This document shows, one piece after another, positions 11,851-20,991 of a stretch of DNA of 40,045 nucleotides. Source of the stretch: Gnetum montanum. Taxonomy: Eukaryota; Streptophyta; Gnetopsida; Gnetales; Gnetaceae. Under the pieces are notes generated by a model that saw only the letters and a list, made by a program, of their open reading frames with translations, ran no database searches and was not told the DNA's origin. Positions within the stretch are counted from its first letter, which is position 1; every line of letters begins with the position of its first letter. The stretch spans positions 142,946 through 182,990 of the forward strand of contig MNCI01020127.1 of assembly GCA_015680685.1 (NCBI GenBank), read 5' to 3'. The position numbers were made by a program, and so were the translations under genes.

Positions 11851-12250
11851 AATAATTTTGGGTGCTAATAAAACACATTAAGAATAAGGCAAGATGCAGT
11901 CCAATAAGGTGAATATTTCTCTATGTTATCAAGTCATAAGGGACTAATTATTTGAACAGTGAGACCACAACATTCATCCATTTATTCCATTAATAAAAGG
12001 TTCTTACCATGGACATAATGATATTCTTCCCATCATACAAATAAGAATAAACTTGTGATCATTATGCCTAAACGAAAAAGTAAAGAACCAAGTAGAAATG
12101 TTATGGGTGTGACATCAAGGGGATTTGTGAACTCTCTTGGATTACTTTTGTTAGTTCTATCATGTTGCTTTGTCTATATTATATCCTTGTATATCTAACA
12201 AAAAATAGAAATAAGAGTAGAATAAGTGCTGCCTTACCATGTCACTGGAA

Positions 12251-12373
12251 AGACATGTTACCCATGCCTAAAGGTAATTGTCTGGTAAGGTTGACATAGA
12301 TAAAAATAAAACTCATGCATAGAATAAATTTTTGGGGTCCCACTAGAAAGACATGTTACCCATGCCTAAAGGT
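12251..12373 (+). repeat. 25-bp direct repeat in the post-integrase spacer
   Basis: AGACATGTTACCCATGCCTA plus AAGGT occurs exactly at 12251-12275 and at 12349-12373. A close inverted match lies at 30791-30814 inside element C, confirming that the two spacers are homologous. Function unknown. Confidence 0.7.
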
Positions 12374-13440
12374 GGGTAGTTTCTTATGAATTTTAGAAAA
12401 TAATAAGTGTAATGAATAAACTTCTCTCTTGGACAATACGCTAAGTGACAATACTCCTTGCAACAGTGGTAGTCTTATATTTGTAATTCCAAGAGCTAAG
12501 ATAATGTGATGTCACTAAAATGTGGTTTAGACTTGGTTTGAATCTTGAATGGAAAGGCTAATGATTAATTTAACCACTAGTAAAACACAAGAATTCATTA
12601 TGCCTATGGTAAGACACCTCATGTCTAGATTTTTGCAATTCCTTCTAAGTCCATTTCATCTCATTGTATGAATAATCATAACTTGTGGATTTGTGTAACC
12701 TAGCATAATTTTCCTAACTTCGTGGTACTAACATGTGTGTTTTGCTAAACAAGTATGCATTACATTCAACTGCTTGAGTATGTAAGAACACTTTTAGGCA
12801 TGGTTATATAAGGGAATTAAGGGCTAGAGGGTGCTTTGGGGAGGATCCACTTATATAAATGTTATCTCTTATACTTGCCAAGTGATTCAACATCATCTTG
12901 AATCTTCCAACACCACTAAACATCAATAAAAACTTTCCTTGTCACTCAAACTATCCATTCCAATAACATGAACTCATTACCCATCTCATTCATCTTATCA
13001 ATACTTCATGAACTTTCATAGCCTAAGAATCCTTCTTTATGAACTTTCTATGCCAAATTTTCAAAAAATATGCATCATCCATAGCCTGAGATCCTTTGAA
13101 CATGCTTTATACCTTCCAAAAATCCCAACTGATCCATTTTTTATCCTTAAACATTATCAAAAAATGTGATTTTTTTCCTCTGATATCGAATTGGAGCCCC
13201 TCCTATATCAAATCTCCAATATCGAAGCCCATACAATCTATATCTACATAGACACTTATCCGAATTTTCATCATTTTCACATTTAAGCCAAGGGAGTTTT
13301 TGTCATTTTTCTTCCTAACTCAAAGCTCTGACCTCCTAGCTTTCCCAAGCCATAACTTGCATACTATCACTCCAATTTTCATGATTTTCAAATCTATCTG
13401 ATCTTGGAGTGCTTCTCGTAGTCATTCGGGGTGGGAGTGC
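12374..13440. other. Noncoding spacer of element A
   Basis: AT-rich sequence between integrase and the extra ORF with no readable protein. A few GATATCGA and CCAATATC words near 13183-13236 resemble motifs in the family's U3 regions. Confidence 0.4.
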
Positions 13441-13450
13441 ACTGGAGGAA

Positions 13451-13509
13451 GGGGGGGGTGGTGGGGGGTGGGTGTTGGGGGGTGTCGTTGTGTGTGTGTG
13501 TGTGTGTGG
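13451..13509 (+). repeat. G-run cluster followed by GT microsatellite
   Basis: Eight consecutive G at 13451-13458, then runs of 6, 3 and 6 G up to about 13482, followed by a TG dinucleotide tract to about 13508 and GGGG. The spacing allows a G-quadruplex on the plus strand. It lies in an otherwise AT-rich spacer. Confidence 0.7.
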
Positions 13510-13876
13510 GGTGTGCTAGTGTGGAAAATCTAAGCCAATTTTAAATAATTTTCTAATGGTTGGAGGGTATTATAAGGGTAAGCATGAAGGAAAAATTAAA
13601 ATTTTTTAACAAAAATTAATCACAATAACATTAGAAACACTTAAATCATCCTCTTAATGAACCATACTAATCATTATGAGCTATAAAAAAGAACAAAATG
13701 GACAACTGTAAAGGGTTATAAGTAAATTAATGCTTATGGGGTTTCTTTTTGAAAATTTTTCTAACTTTGCAGTCATAGTAAGCTAAGAATTTGATATAAC
13801 TAAAGGTGAGAAACGAAAGGAGTTATGAAAATCAAAGAACACATTCTAATAATTCATAAATCCTTAATGATTGCAG

Positions 13877-16722
13877 ATGATCCCAAAAAGAAGAGCAATA
13901 GGAGGACCCTCATAATCAAAAAGCAAAAAATTAGGAGGCCAAGGAAGAGGCCAAATAGGAGCACAAGAACCCTAAGCATAACATGTAGAGTAGGAGGCTC
14001 AATCTTTCAATATCCATTAAGAAACTGCTACTACCAGATAATCAGCTTGGGGGGAGGCAGAAGAACCACAAGCCTAAGGACAATGCCTCAAGCGTTCATA
14101 AGAATGCCTCCAAATCATCCAAGAGAAGAAACTACTAACCACAGTAATTGTGGAAATGAACTTTGGTCCATTCCTAGAGTTTGTTCCAAAGATAGTAAAG
14201 ACACAACTCCAAGCGTCACTGCTATGAACCATCCTTTCAAATAGTGGCAAATGGTATCTAGGGAAGACTTACCAATTTTGGCATAACAAAGAAGAATATG
14301 CTACAATCAATATCAAAGAAGTTTCCATTTCTTATTTAGTTAAGGTGATAGAAAAAGCTTTGAATGTGTCCAATGAGGGGCCAAGATTAGCACATTTGTC
14401 CACAAGATTAGACACAAAAACTAGAAAGTTGTGGTTAAAGAGGGCATATGGCAAAGAAGATAACAAGTATAAGGAGTCAACTCCGGAGGAAAGAATTTAT
14501 TTCAAAATTGGCACATACCACCTATTTCCCACCAAGAGATTAGATAGATTGTCCACCGATGTAGCTAGGGAAAGTACAATTCTAATGGGAAAGTACAATG
14601 CTAATCTCGCACAACTCTATTTTATGGAGATTCAAAGGTAGTTCAAAGGCAAGGAAGCTGATGCTTCCATTTCGTTGCCTAATAAAGAAGCTGTGCAAAC
14701 GTGCTAGAATCCTGGGGTACATTAATGACATCCTTAAGAAGGCTTAAAATGCCTCATATGCTAAAATGCTCAAGCCAGCACTACCAAAGAAAGATCAAGT
14801 GGAGGAACAAATAGAAGCTAGGGAAACCACATAAACCACTAAATAAGAACAACAAGTGAGACCCAGTGGCTAGCAGCAAGAGCAACAACAATAACAAGAA
14901 CAACAACAAAAGAAAGTCCCACCACCATTGCTGCAAGACTATAGGTAATCCATGAGTGAATTGGAACAAATCACAGAGACTATTAATTGGGGAACGTGTG
15001 AGGAGGTCAACCTCTATAGAGTTATCGATATCACCATACAACCCATAGTTTTTGTAGATCCTATCAGTGGATAGATATCTTTGAAATTAGGAGGAGAGGC
15101 CCAATGGTTACAATAGATCTCTGGAACCACTGCATTATTTCAAGTGGTGCATGAAATAGGAGAAAAAACCATAGTTATGGTTATGTAGCACCAAGATGCA
15201 TCAAGAGCAATGGAAGTGATCACGGATCACATTAAAGAATCTTTCATATCTATTATGCTGCCAACTGATTTAACTAGAGAAATGGATGCTCAAATATTAG
15301 CTAGTACCTCAATGACTCCTACTAATCATAAGGATGTGCTAGATTGACTACTATAGACTAGGCAAGTAATGACAACTCTTTTCAACATCCCAAGTTATGT
15401 CACTACAATGCAGTCTGAGCTGATCACAACCAAGGGTAATTTGGTCATGGTAGAGACTAGGGTGGAGCATGTAGAGAATGAACTTCTCAGACTACAACAA
15501 GAGCTCGTGACCCTAAGGATTGAACGTAGAAATCCTACACAATACATTGTGCCTAGCTAGATAGAGTAATTTAGAATGGAATAAGTCAATCACCTGCTAG
15601 ATCAGAATAAACATATAGAAAATGAGAAGGAGAAAGTGATGTGGAATGCCTTAGTAGCAGAAGCACAAGTATACACACATGCTAAAGCACTCATCATAGC
15701 CCAAGAAGAAAACACGTAGCTTGCTGCTCACAACACTAGGTTAACCAACATTGATAAGCAACAAAATATCTTAGAGGAAAGCATCCATTAGTTGAGAGAA
15801 CAACTAATAAGGGTTAACCAAGATATGGGCCACTTAGTAAGAGAAAACTAAACCCTCTTAATGGAAAATATGCATGCAATTAGATAGAAGTCAGCTATTG
15901 AGATTAGCATGGGTAGCATGAAGCTAAGAAACATGAAAAGCTCAAGGAACACTTTCATGACTGGTGGGGATGTATAAGCAAATCAATGAGAAGGAGATCT
16001 AGATGGTTAAGGCTTGAATCAGTGCCATATCAGCACAAAATCTTGATTGGTAATCCATCTTGGATAATTATGCTAATGCCCATTAAGCAGAAGTTAGAAA
16101 CAAAGACCTACAAATAGAAGATCTGTAAGAGTACATGGGATTAGCTAACCTTTGTTATGCTAACTCGGCCATGTTAACAACAAGCATGCCTAGAAATGAA
16201 GTTGAACAACAAGTAGCAACCACATATGCCTTGTATGAAAAGAAGTTTGTAGATCAAAAAGATGCCTTATAGAAACTTTAGGTGGCAAACTCTAAATTAG
16301 AAGTAATAAAGGCTAGCTACCAAGGGTAAAAAAATATTGTAGCAAACCTGGTTAGAAGATTGTTTGATTATCATGAGTTACGAGCCAAGGCTAGGGCATT
16401 TGAAGAAGAGAGAAGATAGTTTGCAACATGGTATGTCAAGGCCAATCAAATGTTTTTGTAGCTACCATGTTTATGGGATGTACCAGCTCCATCACACATT
16501 GCACAACAAGCATGGATGGTACATGACCCAAGAACGAAGGAAGAGAAACTTTAGGCACTCCTAAACAAATACAAATTCCACAAGCCTAATGACAAAGGAA
16601 AGCAATTGATAGAGGAGCCACCACCATAAGGAAACACGTAGGCTACATCGTGCTTCATCCATTTTTTGTTTCAAGTTTGTCATGGCATGTCTTATGTCAT
16701 TTTTTGTAAAACACCACAATGA
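13877..16722 (+). pseudogene. Extra ORF downstream of pol: Gln-rich, coiled-coil protein of unknown function (degenerate)
   Basis: A protein frame can be followed from an ATG at 13877 (MIPKRRAIGG) through a Gln-rich start, VEMNFGPFLEFVPKIVK, and a conserved-looking segment RLDTKTRKLWLKRAYGKED to KIGTYHLFPTKRLDRLSTD (14340-14640). A frame change near 14700 leads to a poly-Gln stretch (about 14868-14918), then VHEIGEKTIVMVM and a long heptad-like region with LITTKGNLVMVETRVEHVEN (about 15420-15480) continuing to about 16400. The C-terminal part reads HIAQQAWMVHDPRTKEEK with LIEEPPP after it (about 16490-16625). Nearly all stops are TAA or TAG where Gln fits. I do not recognise the family. The position is that of the env-like or additional ORFs of Athila/Tat elements, but no signal peptide or membrane segment was identified. 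Confidence 0.65.
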
Positions 16723-16807
16723 CATAAAGTGTCATGTAAATCTACCTCCCACTTTTGTCAGGAACTCTATCTTTTGTTTTAACTTGAGGATGAGTTTTCA
16801 ATTAGTC

Positions 16808-16816
16808 ATGGGGGTA
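16808..16816 (+). other. Polypurine tract of element A
   Basis: ATGGGGGTA directly precedes the TGATAAAT start of the 3' LTR. The same tract precedes the LTRs of C (inverted, 29619-29628) and, as GGAGGTA, of B (inverted, 27965-27971). Confidence 0.7.
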
Positions 16817-17432
16817 TGATAAATTAAAATTTGGCAGTCTAAGATAGAGGATATATGATATCGTAGCTTTGATATTGTAGCTCTAACTACGTTATTGTAT
16901 ATGAGACATTGCGAGATGCGTGCTAGCCTATAAATACAACACTTAGGCATATGGATCCACATAAGTTTTCATTCCATAGTAGCGTAACTCTTGAAATTTA
17001 TTTTCGTGAGTTGGTCTTTAGCACTTAGAAGTGTGAATGCCCGTAGTGTAGTGTGATGTAGTGTACGATGTCTTTATTCAAGCATCTTGTACTTGGACAC
17101 AAGTATGATTGGGAATAAAGATCAAGCTATTTCATACTATTGCAGCATTCTCGTAGTTTACTCTTTTATTTAAAATAATGTTTATTGTTTTCTTAGTTAA
17201 TGTTACTTTTCCATGTACTTTACCATTACTGTTGTTAATCAAAATAAGTATGACTAATCTCGAGCACTCAAATGTAATTGCTTGGTAACCCAGTAGTGCT
17301 ATCACTTGGTTTGCCCAGTAGCGAAGTACTTGGTAATCCCAGTAGTAGTTACACAAAGTGTAGGGTGTGTATGAAAGGTAAGGATTGGATACTCATCGCC
17401 TTAGGATATAATATATTTTTTTACTATTTTAG
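16817..17432 (+). repeat. 3' LTR of element A, truncated
   Basis: It starts TGATAAATT and follows the 5' LTR through the TATA box (16927-16936), the AATAAAGATC motif (about 17114) and the U5 repeats, to TTTACTATTTTAG at 17432. The last roughly 240 bp present in the 5' LTR are missing. The homology stops exactly at the ambiguous base at 17433. Confidence 0.85.
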
Positions 17433-18030
17433 NTATTTTAGCTTTTGTTACTATTTATTCTTTATTTCTAATTGATATATTCTTTTTTCTTTAGAGAGAG
17501 TTTTTTCTTTCTATTTACAAAAAATCCTTTAGTAAGAAGTGAAAACCCATGAGGGTGCTTCTGAATAAAGACAAGACCTAATCCTTTTCCTACACCTAAA
17601 GGGAAGGGTTTTCAAGATTGGTTGTAAGGATGAAAACTTGAAAAGGTATCCCCAAACTATTGGGTTTTTCTTTAGGTTTTTTCTTCAATGATGTGATATA
17701 TTCTAAATTTTTTAAATATTATTTTTTATTTTTTTGGGTCTAACAGCACCCCCCCAATCCTCATGAGCTACCTTATCCTTAAGAATATAGAGAGGCATTT
17801 GCCCATGAAACATGTCTCAAGGTTGGGTGAGTACACATGGTCAATGAATGTCATCCTTAAGGTTCATCAAATAAAGGGAGACACCCATCACCCTTTACAA
17901 TGTTACATGTTTACCTATTGAGTGCCAAAGCAAAGAACCCTCAAGCTGGATTATACAAGCAGGTACACAAAGTGAGCTCTCTTGATGGGGTCACCTAACA
18001 AGATATATGAGTGGTGAAACCTTCATAGAA
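17433..18030. other. Unrecognised AT-rich DNA starting at an ambiguous base
   Basis: Position 17433 is N. After it the sequence no longer matches the LTR. It contains a poly-T tract followed by GGGTCTAACAGCACCCCCCC (about 17737-17756), but no gene or known element was recognised. Confidence 0.5.
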
Positions 18031-18274
18031 TTGGTTATGAGGTGAGTACATATTGAAAGCTTGATGACAAAAATGTCTAACAATTGCTCACTCATAGGCA
18101 CCAATAGAAAAAGCAACAAAGATGATAGGGGGAATAGTTATAAGTTTTGGGTTTGGTTATGAGGTGAGTACATATTGAAAGCTTGATGACAAAAATGTCT
18201 AACAATTGCTCACTCATAGGCACCAATAGAAAAAGCAACAAAGATGATAGGGGGAATAGTTATAAGTTTTGGGT
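18031..18274. repeat. Perfect 122-bp tandem duplication
   Basis: Copy 1 (18031-18152) and copy 2 (18153-18274) appear identical over the whole 122 bp, beginning TTGGTTATGAGGTGAGTACA and ending in AAGTTTTGGGT. Given how decayed the neighbourhood is, identity means the duplication is recent or an assembly product. Confidence 0.9.
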
Positions 18275-19734
18275 TTGTAGTTGGATGCAACTGTAGAAAA
18301 GAGGTTAAACTTTCACTCGTCTACCACTCTCCTAGGACCCTACCTTAGTGAGATAAGCATTAAACCTCTAGGTGATGATCCTTAATTCAAAAGATTTTTT
18401 TAAATTATGAGTTACTTACATTTAACAATAATTTTTACTTGTAGAAAAATGTTGTTGAAGACATAAGTCTTGTTTAACATGTTCAAACTTTCAACAATCT
18501 AATTTTATGTAATAAGATGTGGAAAACATAGGTACCTAAAACTCAAAATAATTATAGATTAAAATAAATATTAGCAGAAAAAAAAAGAAAAAAAGAAAGT
18601 CAAGGCTAAAAGCAACACTCAAGAAACTTAATAATGTTATGGCAATTGACATTGCAATTTCAATATTTAAAATAATTTTTGATTCCATTGAAATATCATG
18701 TATGCATCTTATGCTATCTATGTTACAAAGAGATATCATTGAAGCGAAAATCAAATATTGATAATTTTGTGAGATGGTATAGATACCCAACCCATATCTT
18801 TTAGTGTCCTTTTTCACTATTAATATGTACTCACTTTCTAAGGCCAGTGCAATAGTGTTTTGTTTCAAATAAACAAGTTTATAGTTAAAATTAACAATGA
18901 CAAATGTGTGGTGTTTTGTGGTATATTTGGATCAAATAATTTTGTTGAAGGGATTTACATGCTACTCCAATTTTTGGAACAAAGTAGAAAAAACAAAAAA
19001 ATAAAAATAAAAATAAAATTCCAGAATAGTCAATAAAAATTTAACAACATATAAGAATAGGAAAAAGGAAAACATAATAGAAAATAAATTAATTTCATTT
19101 AGTTGAAAATACAAGGACAAATCTATTCCATGCTTTAAAAATGCTTGCTCCAAAATGTCATTGGTATCTAATGAATCAAATGATATATATCACCAAGTTA
19201 GTTAGTATGTGTCTTAGGTTTCAATTAGAGTAGAATATTATAGTTGACCATAGTCTTGGCTTCATGCAAAGACCATTTTGCTTCCTGGTTATGATTTTGT
19301 ACCTGAGCATGGGGTCTTAACACTACGATATCTATTGAGTTTTAAAAATGTATATTTATCATTTTTGTGTAACTATATTAGATGAGCATCTAACTTCTTG
19401 TGAATTTGCTTATGGTATCATAATGAAAATTAACTATAAACCACAAATTGTATAATGTCAAACCTACTAAAAACCACATGAATACTCAATATTAATTGCT
19501 CCTTTAAAAGTCAAGAATACCTTGTCCACATGTTCTTTCAAAGGCTTAGTTTATATTATAACCTTATGAAAGATTGAAACATGTGTTACAAATACAATAT
19601 TTTCACCATTTTTATCAACTTTTAAGCATATTTCAGTATTGTAAAGTTTCATTTGCAATGGGTAAGTATTTCATAATTTCCAATGAAATTTTGTATGGAT
19701 ATGTACATATACATTGAAATGGTCGCCTTTGCCT
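18275..19734. other. AT-rich intergenic DNA, no gene seen
   Basis: Contains A-rich low-complexity tracts (about 18572-18600 and 18988-19020). Open frames here are short and biased. Nothing recognised. Confidence 0.5.
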
Positions 19735-19808
19735 CGCCTCGTATTGTTCTTGCCTTGTATTGTTCTTGCCTTTTTAGTTCGCCTCGTATTGTTCTTGCCT
19801 TTTTAGTT
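19735..19808. repeat. Tandem repeats of CGCCTCGTATTGTTCTTGCC
   Basis: The 20-base word occurs at 19735-19754 and 19780-19799, and a shortened copy lacking the CGCC start lies between them (about 19755-19770). Copies two and three are each followed by TTTTTAGTT. It is the most distal of four sets of short duplications upstream of the helicase gene. Confidence 0.8.
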
Positions 19809-20088
19809 CTTGCGATGTCTGCATTTTGCATTAAAATCTTAGGTACCGTCTCTTGTTCTCCTGTTCTGAATCATACCAAAAACTTCATTTCATTGTTGAG
19901 TGGGCAAGCAAGCAATCAAGATTCATGGCATCGGCATGAGACGGACCACAGAAAACAAGGGAGTACGAATAAATAAACAAACACACGGTGACGACGGCCG
20001 AAGGGGCAAAGTATGGGTCATACGGACGGGGCGTGCCAGGAAAACATTGCATTTGCATGGATTCGCCTGCCTTTGGGAGCGTCAAAGG

Positions 20089-20144
20089 TTCCGCCATGAC
20101 TCACACTCACGCGTGTTTCCGCCATGACTCACACTCACGCGTGT
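20089..20144 (+). promoter_or_regulatory. Two perfect 28-bp repeats, each with TGACTCA and CACGCGTG
   Basis: The 28-bp unit begins TTCCGCCATGACTCAC. Copies at 20089-20116 and 20117-20144 are identical. Each holds TGACTCA (20097-20103, 20125-20131), a bZIP/GCN4-type core, and the palindrome CACGCGTG (20108-20115, 20136-20143), which contains a CGCG core of the kind bound by plant CAMTA factors. They lie about 850-900 bp upstream of the helicase start codon, so a regulatory role is plausible but inferred. Confidence 0.55.
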
Positions 20145-20330
20145 TCATTGTTCATTGCTGGGTTTTCCTCTTTTTCTCGTAACTCTGCTGTAAAAAAGAA
20201 AAAACAAAACAGGTCATGAACATGATGACGGATCGATGCTTGTTCAACTTTTTTAAAAATCTGGTCGCTTATTAAGCAAGTAAGCCCAACAGCACATGGC
20301 CAATGGCCATATGCAACCTCATCGCTCTCT

Positions 20331-20381
20331 GCTTTTACTTTCTTTCGGCTTTTACTTTCTCTCTGCTTTTACTTTCTCTCT
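20331..20381 (+). promoter_or_regulatory. Three 17-bp pyrimidine-rich repeats, possible core-promoter Y patch
   Basis: GCTTTTACTTTCT followed by CTCT or TTCG starts at 20331, 20348 and 20365. A TTATAAT lies just downstream (about 20384-20390). Pyrimidine patches near transcription starts are common in plant promoters, so this is a candidate promoter for the helicase gene. Confidence 0.4.
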
Positions 20382-20838
20382 TCTTATAATGCAGTCATCT
20401 TTAACGTGGCCCCTATGGCATTAGTCACAGGTAGTCCTAGCGTGCTACTGTAGTCGTTGAACAAAAGTATTAGCGAACCTAATTTGTTATAAATTTAGTT
20501 GAGGCTTGAGGCTTAATTTCATTTTTGAAAATATTGGATTGAGTAACAAAAGGGTTTCATTTTATTGCTGTCATTTTGGTTGTTGCAGAAATTATATGTT
20601 TGGCCAGATTATGGCTCCTAACGGATTCAATGCCCTCCATACCTTTGCAAATTTTCTTGCTTCAATTTAATGATGTTATTGCAATTTTTAAGCATTAACA
20701 ATATTTTGGATTTACATTGTCCTTGTTGTATATTTTACATTGTATTTTTATGATATATGAGATTTAATTTTAAAAAAACTAATATATTTAAATTTTCTCC
20801 ATCACTTACTGGCTACGAACCCTCCCCACTTCATCCTT

Positions 20839-20896
20839 GCTTCCTCGCGAATCCTCCATTCCTCGCTTCCTCGCGAATCCTCCATTCCTCGCTTCC
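20839..20896 (+). repeat. Two perfect 26-bp repeats containing TCGCGA
   Basis: GCTTCCTCGCGAATCCTCCA plus TTCCTC is present at 20839-20864 and 20865-20890, with the first bases of a third copy following. It lies 100-150 bp before the helicase ATG, in the likely 5' leader. Confidence 0.85.
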
Positions 20897-20951
20897 ATGA
20901 ATGGGATTCTTTTGATGCATAGCTTTCCCTAGTATGGAGCGTGGTAATGCA

Positions 20952-20969
20952 TTTACCTTCATCTTACAG
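20952..20969 (+). other. Candidate 3' splice site just upstream of the helicase ATG
   Basis: A pyrimidine-rich stretch TTTACCTTCATCTTACAG ends at 20969 and looks like a plant intron acceptor, 22 bp before the ATG at 20992. If used, a 5'-UTR intron precedes a single coding exon. Donors such as ACAG/GTAGTC near 20427 are possible but unproven. Confidence 0.35.
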
Positions 20970-20991
20970 AAGCGGAGCCAAGACTAGAACA

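Larger units (their letters stand above)
4520..17432 (+). mobile_element. Element A: degenerate Athila-like Ty3/gypsy LTR retrotransposon with an extra 3' ORF
   Basis: The element runs 5' LTR, tRNA-Asp-type PBS, gag, protease, RT, RNase H, integrase, AT-rich spacer, extra coiled-coil ORF, polypurine tract and truncated 3' LTR, all on the plus strand. The domain order (integrase after RNase H) and the residue patterns of RT, RNase H and integrase match the Athila branch of Ty3/gypsy. The coding regions carry many in-frame stops and several frameshifts, so the element is long dead. The two LTRs differ at many positions, which also points to an old insertion. The five bases before the 5' LTR are GAGTA. 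A matching target duplication cannot be checked because the 3' LTR is cut at 17432. Confidence 0.88.

Noticed and set aside
13825-14244. 139-codon open frame at the start of the extra ORF of element A
   Set aside because: The neighbouring frame (from 13877) is the real one: it continues into the 14345-14641 segment and its stops are Gln-compatible. The longer open frame is Arg/Lys/Asn-biased noise.
16364-16564. Open frame shared by elements A (16364-16564) and B (28240-28431, minus), which looks like a conserved small protein
   Set aside because: The similarity comes from the underlying DNA homology. The better protein frame is another one, giving the coiled-coil ORF C-terminus.
19683-20182. 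Small open frames upstream of the helicase, one with repeated ARTIRGE-like peptides on the minus strand
   Set aside because: The peptide repeats are produced by the short DNA tandem repeats at 19735-19808 and 20089-20144. No coding signal otherwise.
20941-20991. Upstream starts for the helicase (GTG at 20941, ATG at 20947)
   Set aside because: GTG is not a normal plant start, the ATG at 20947 has a weak context, and the segment contains a likely intron acceptor. The ATG at 20992 has the plant consensus context.
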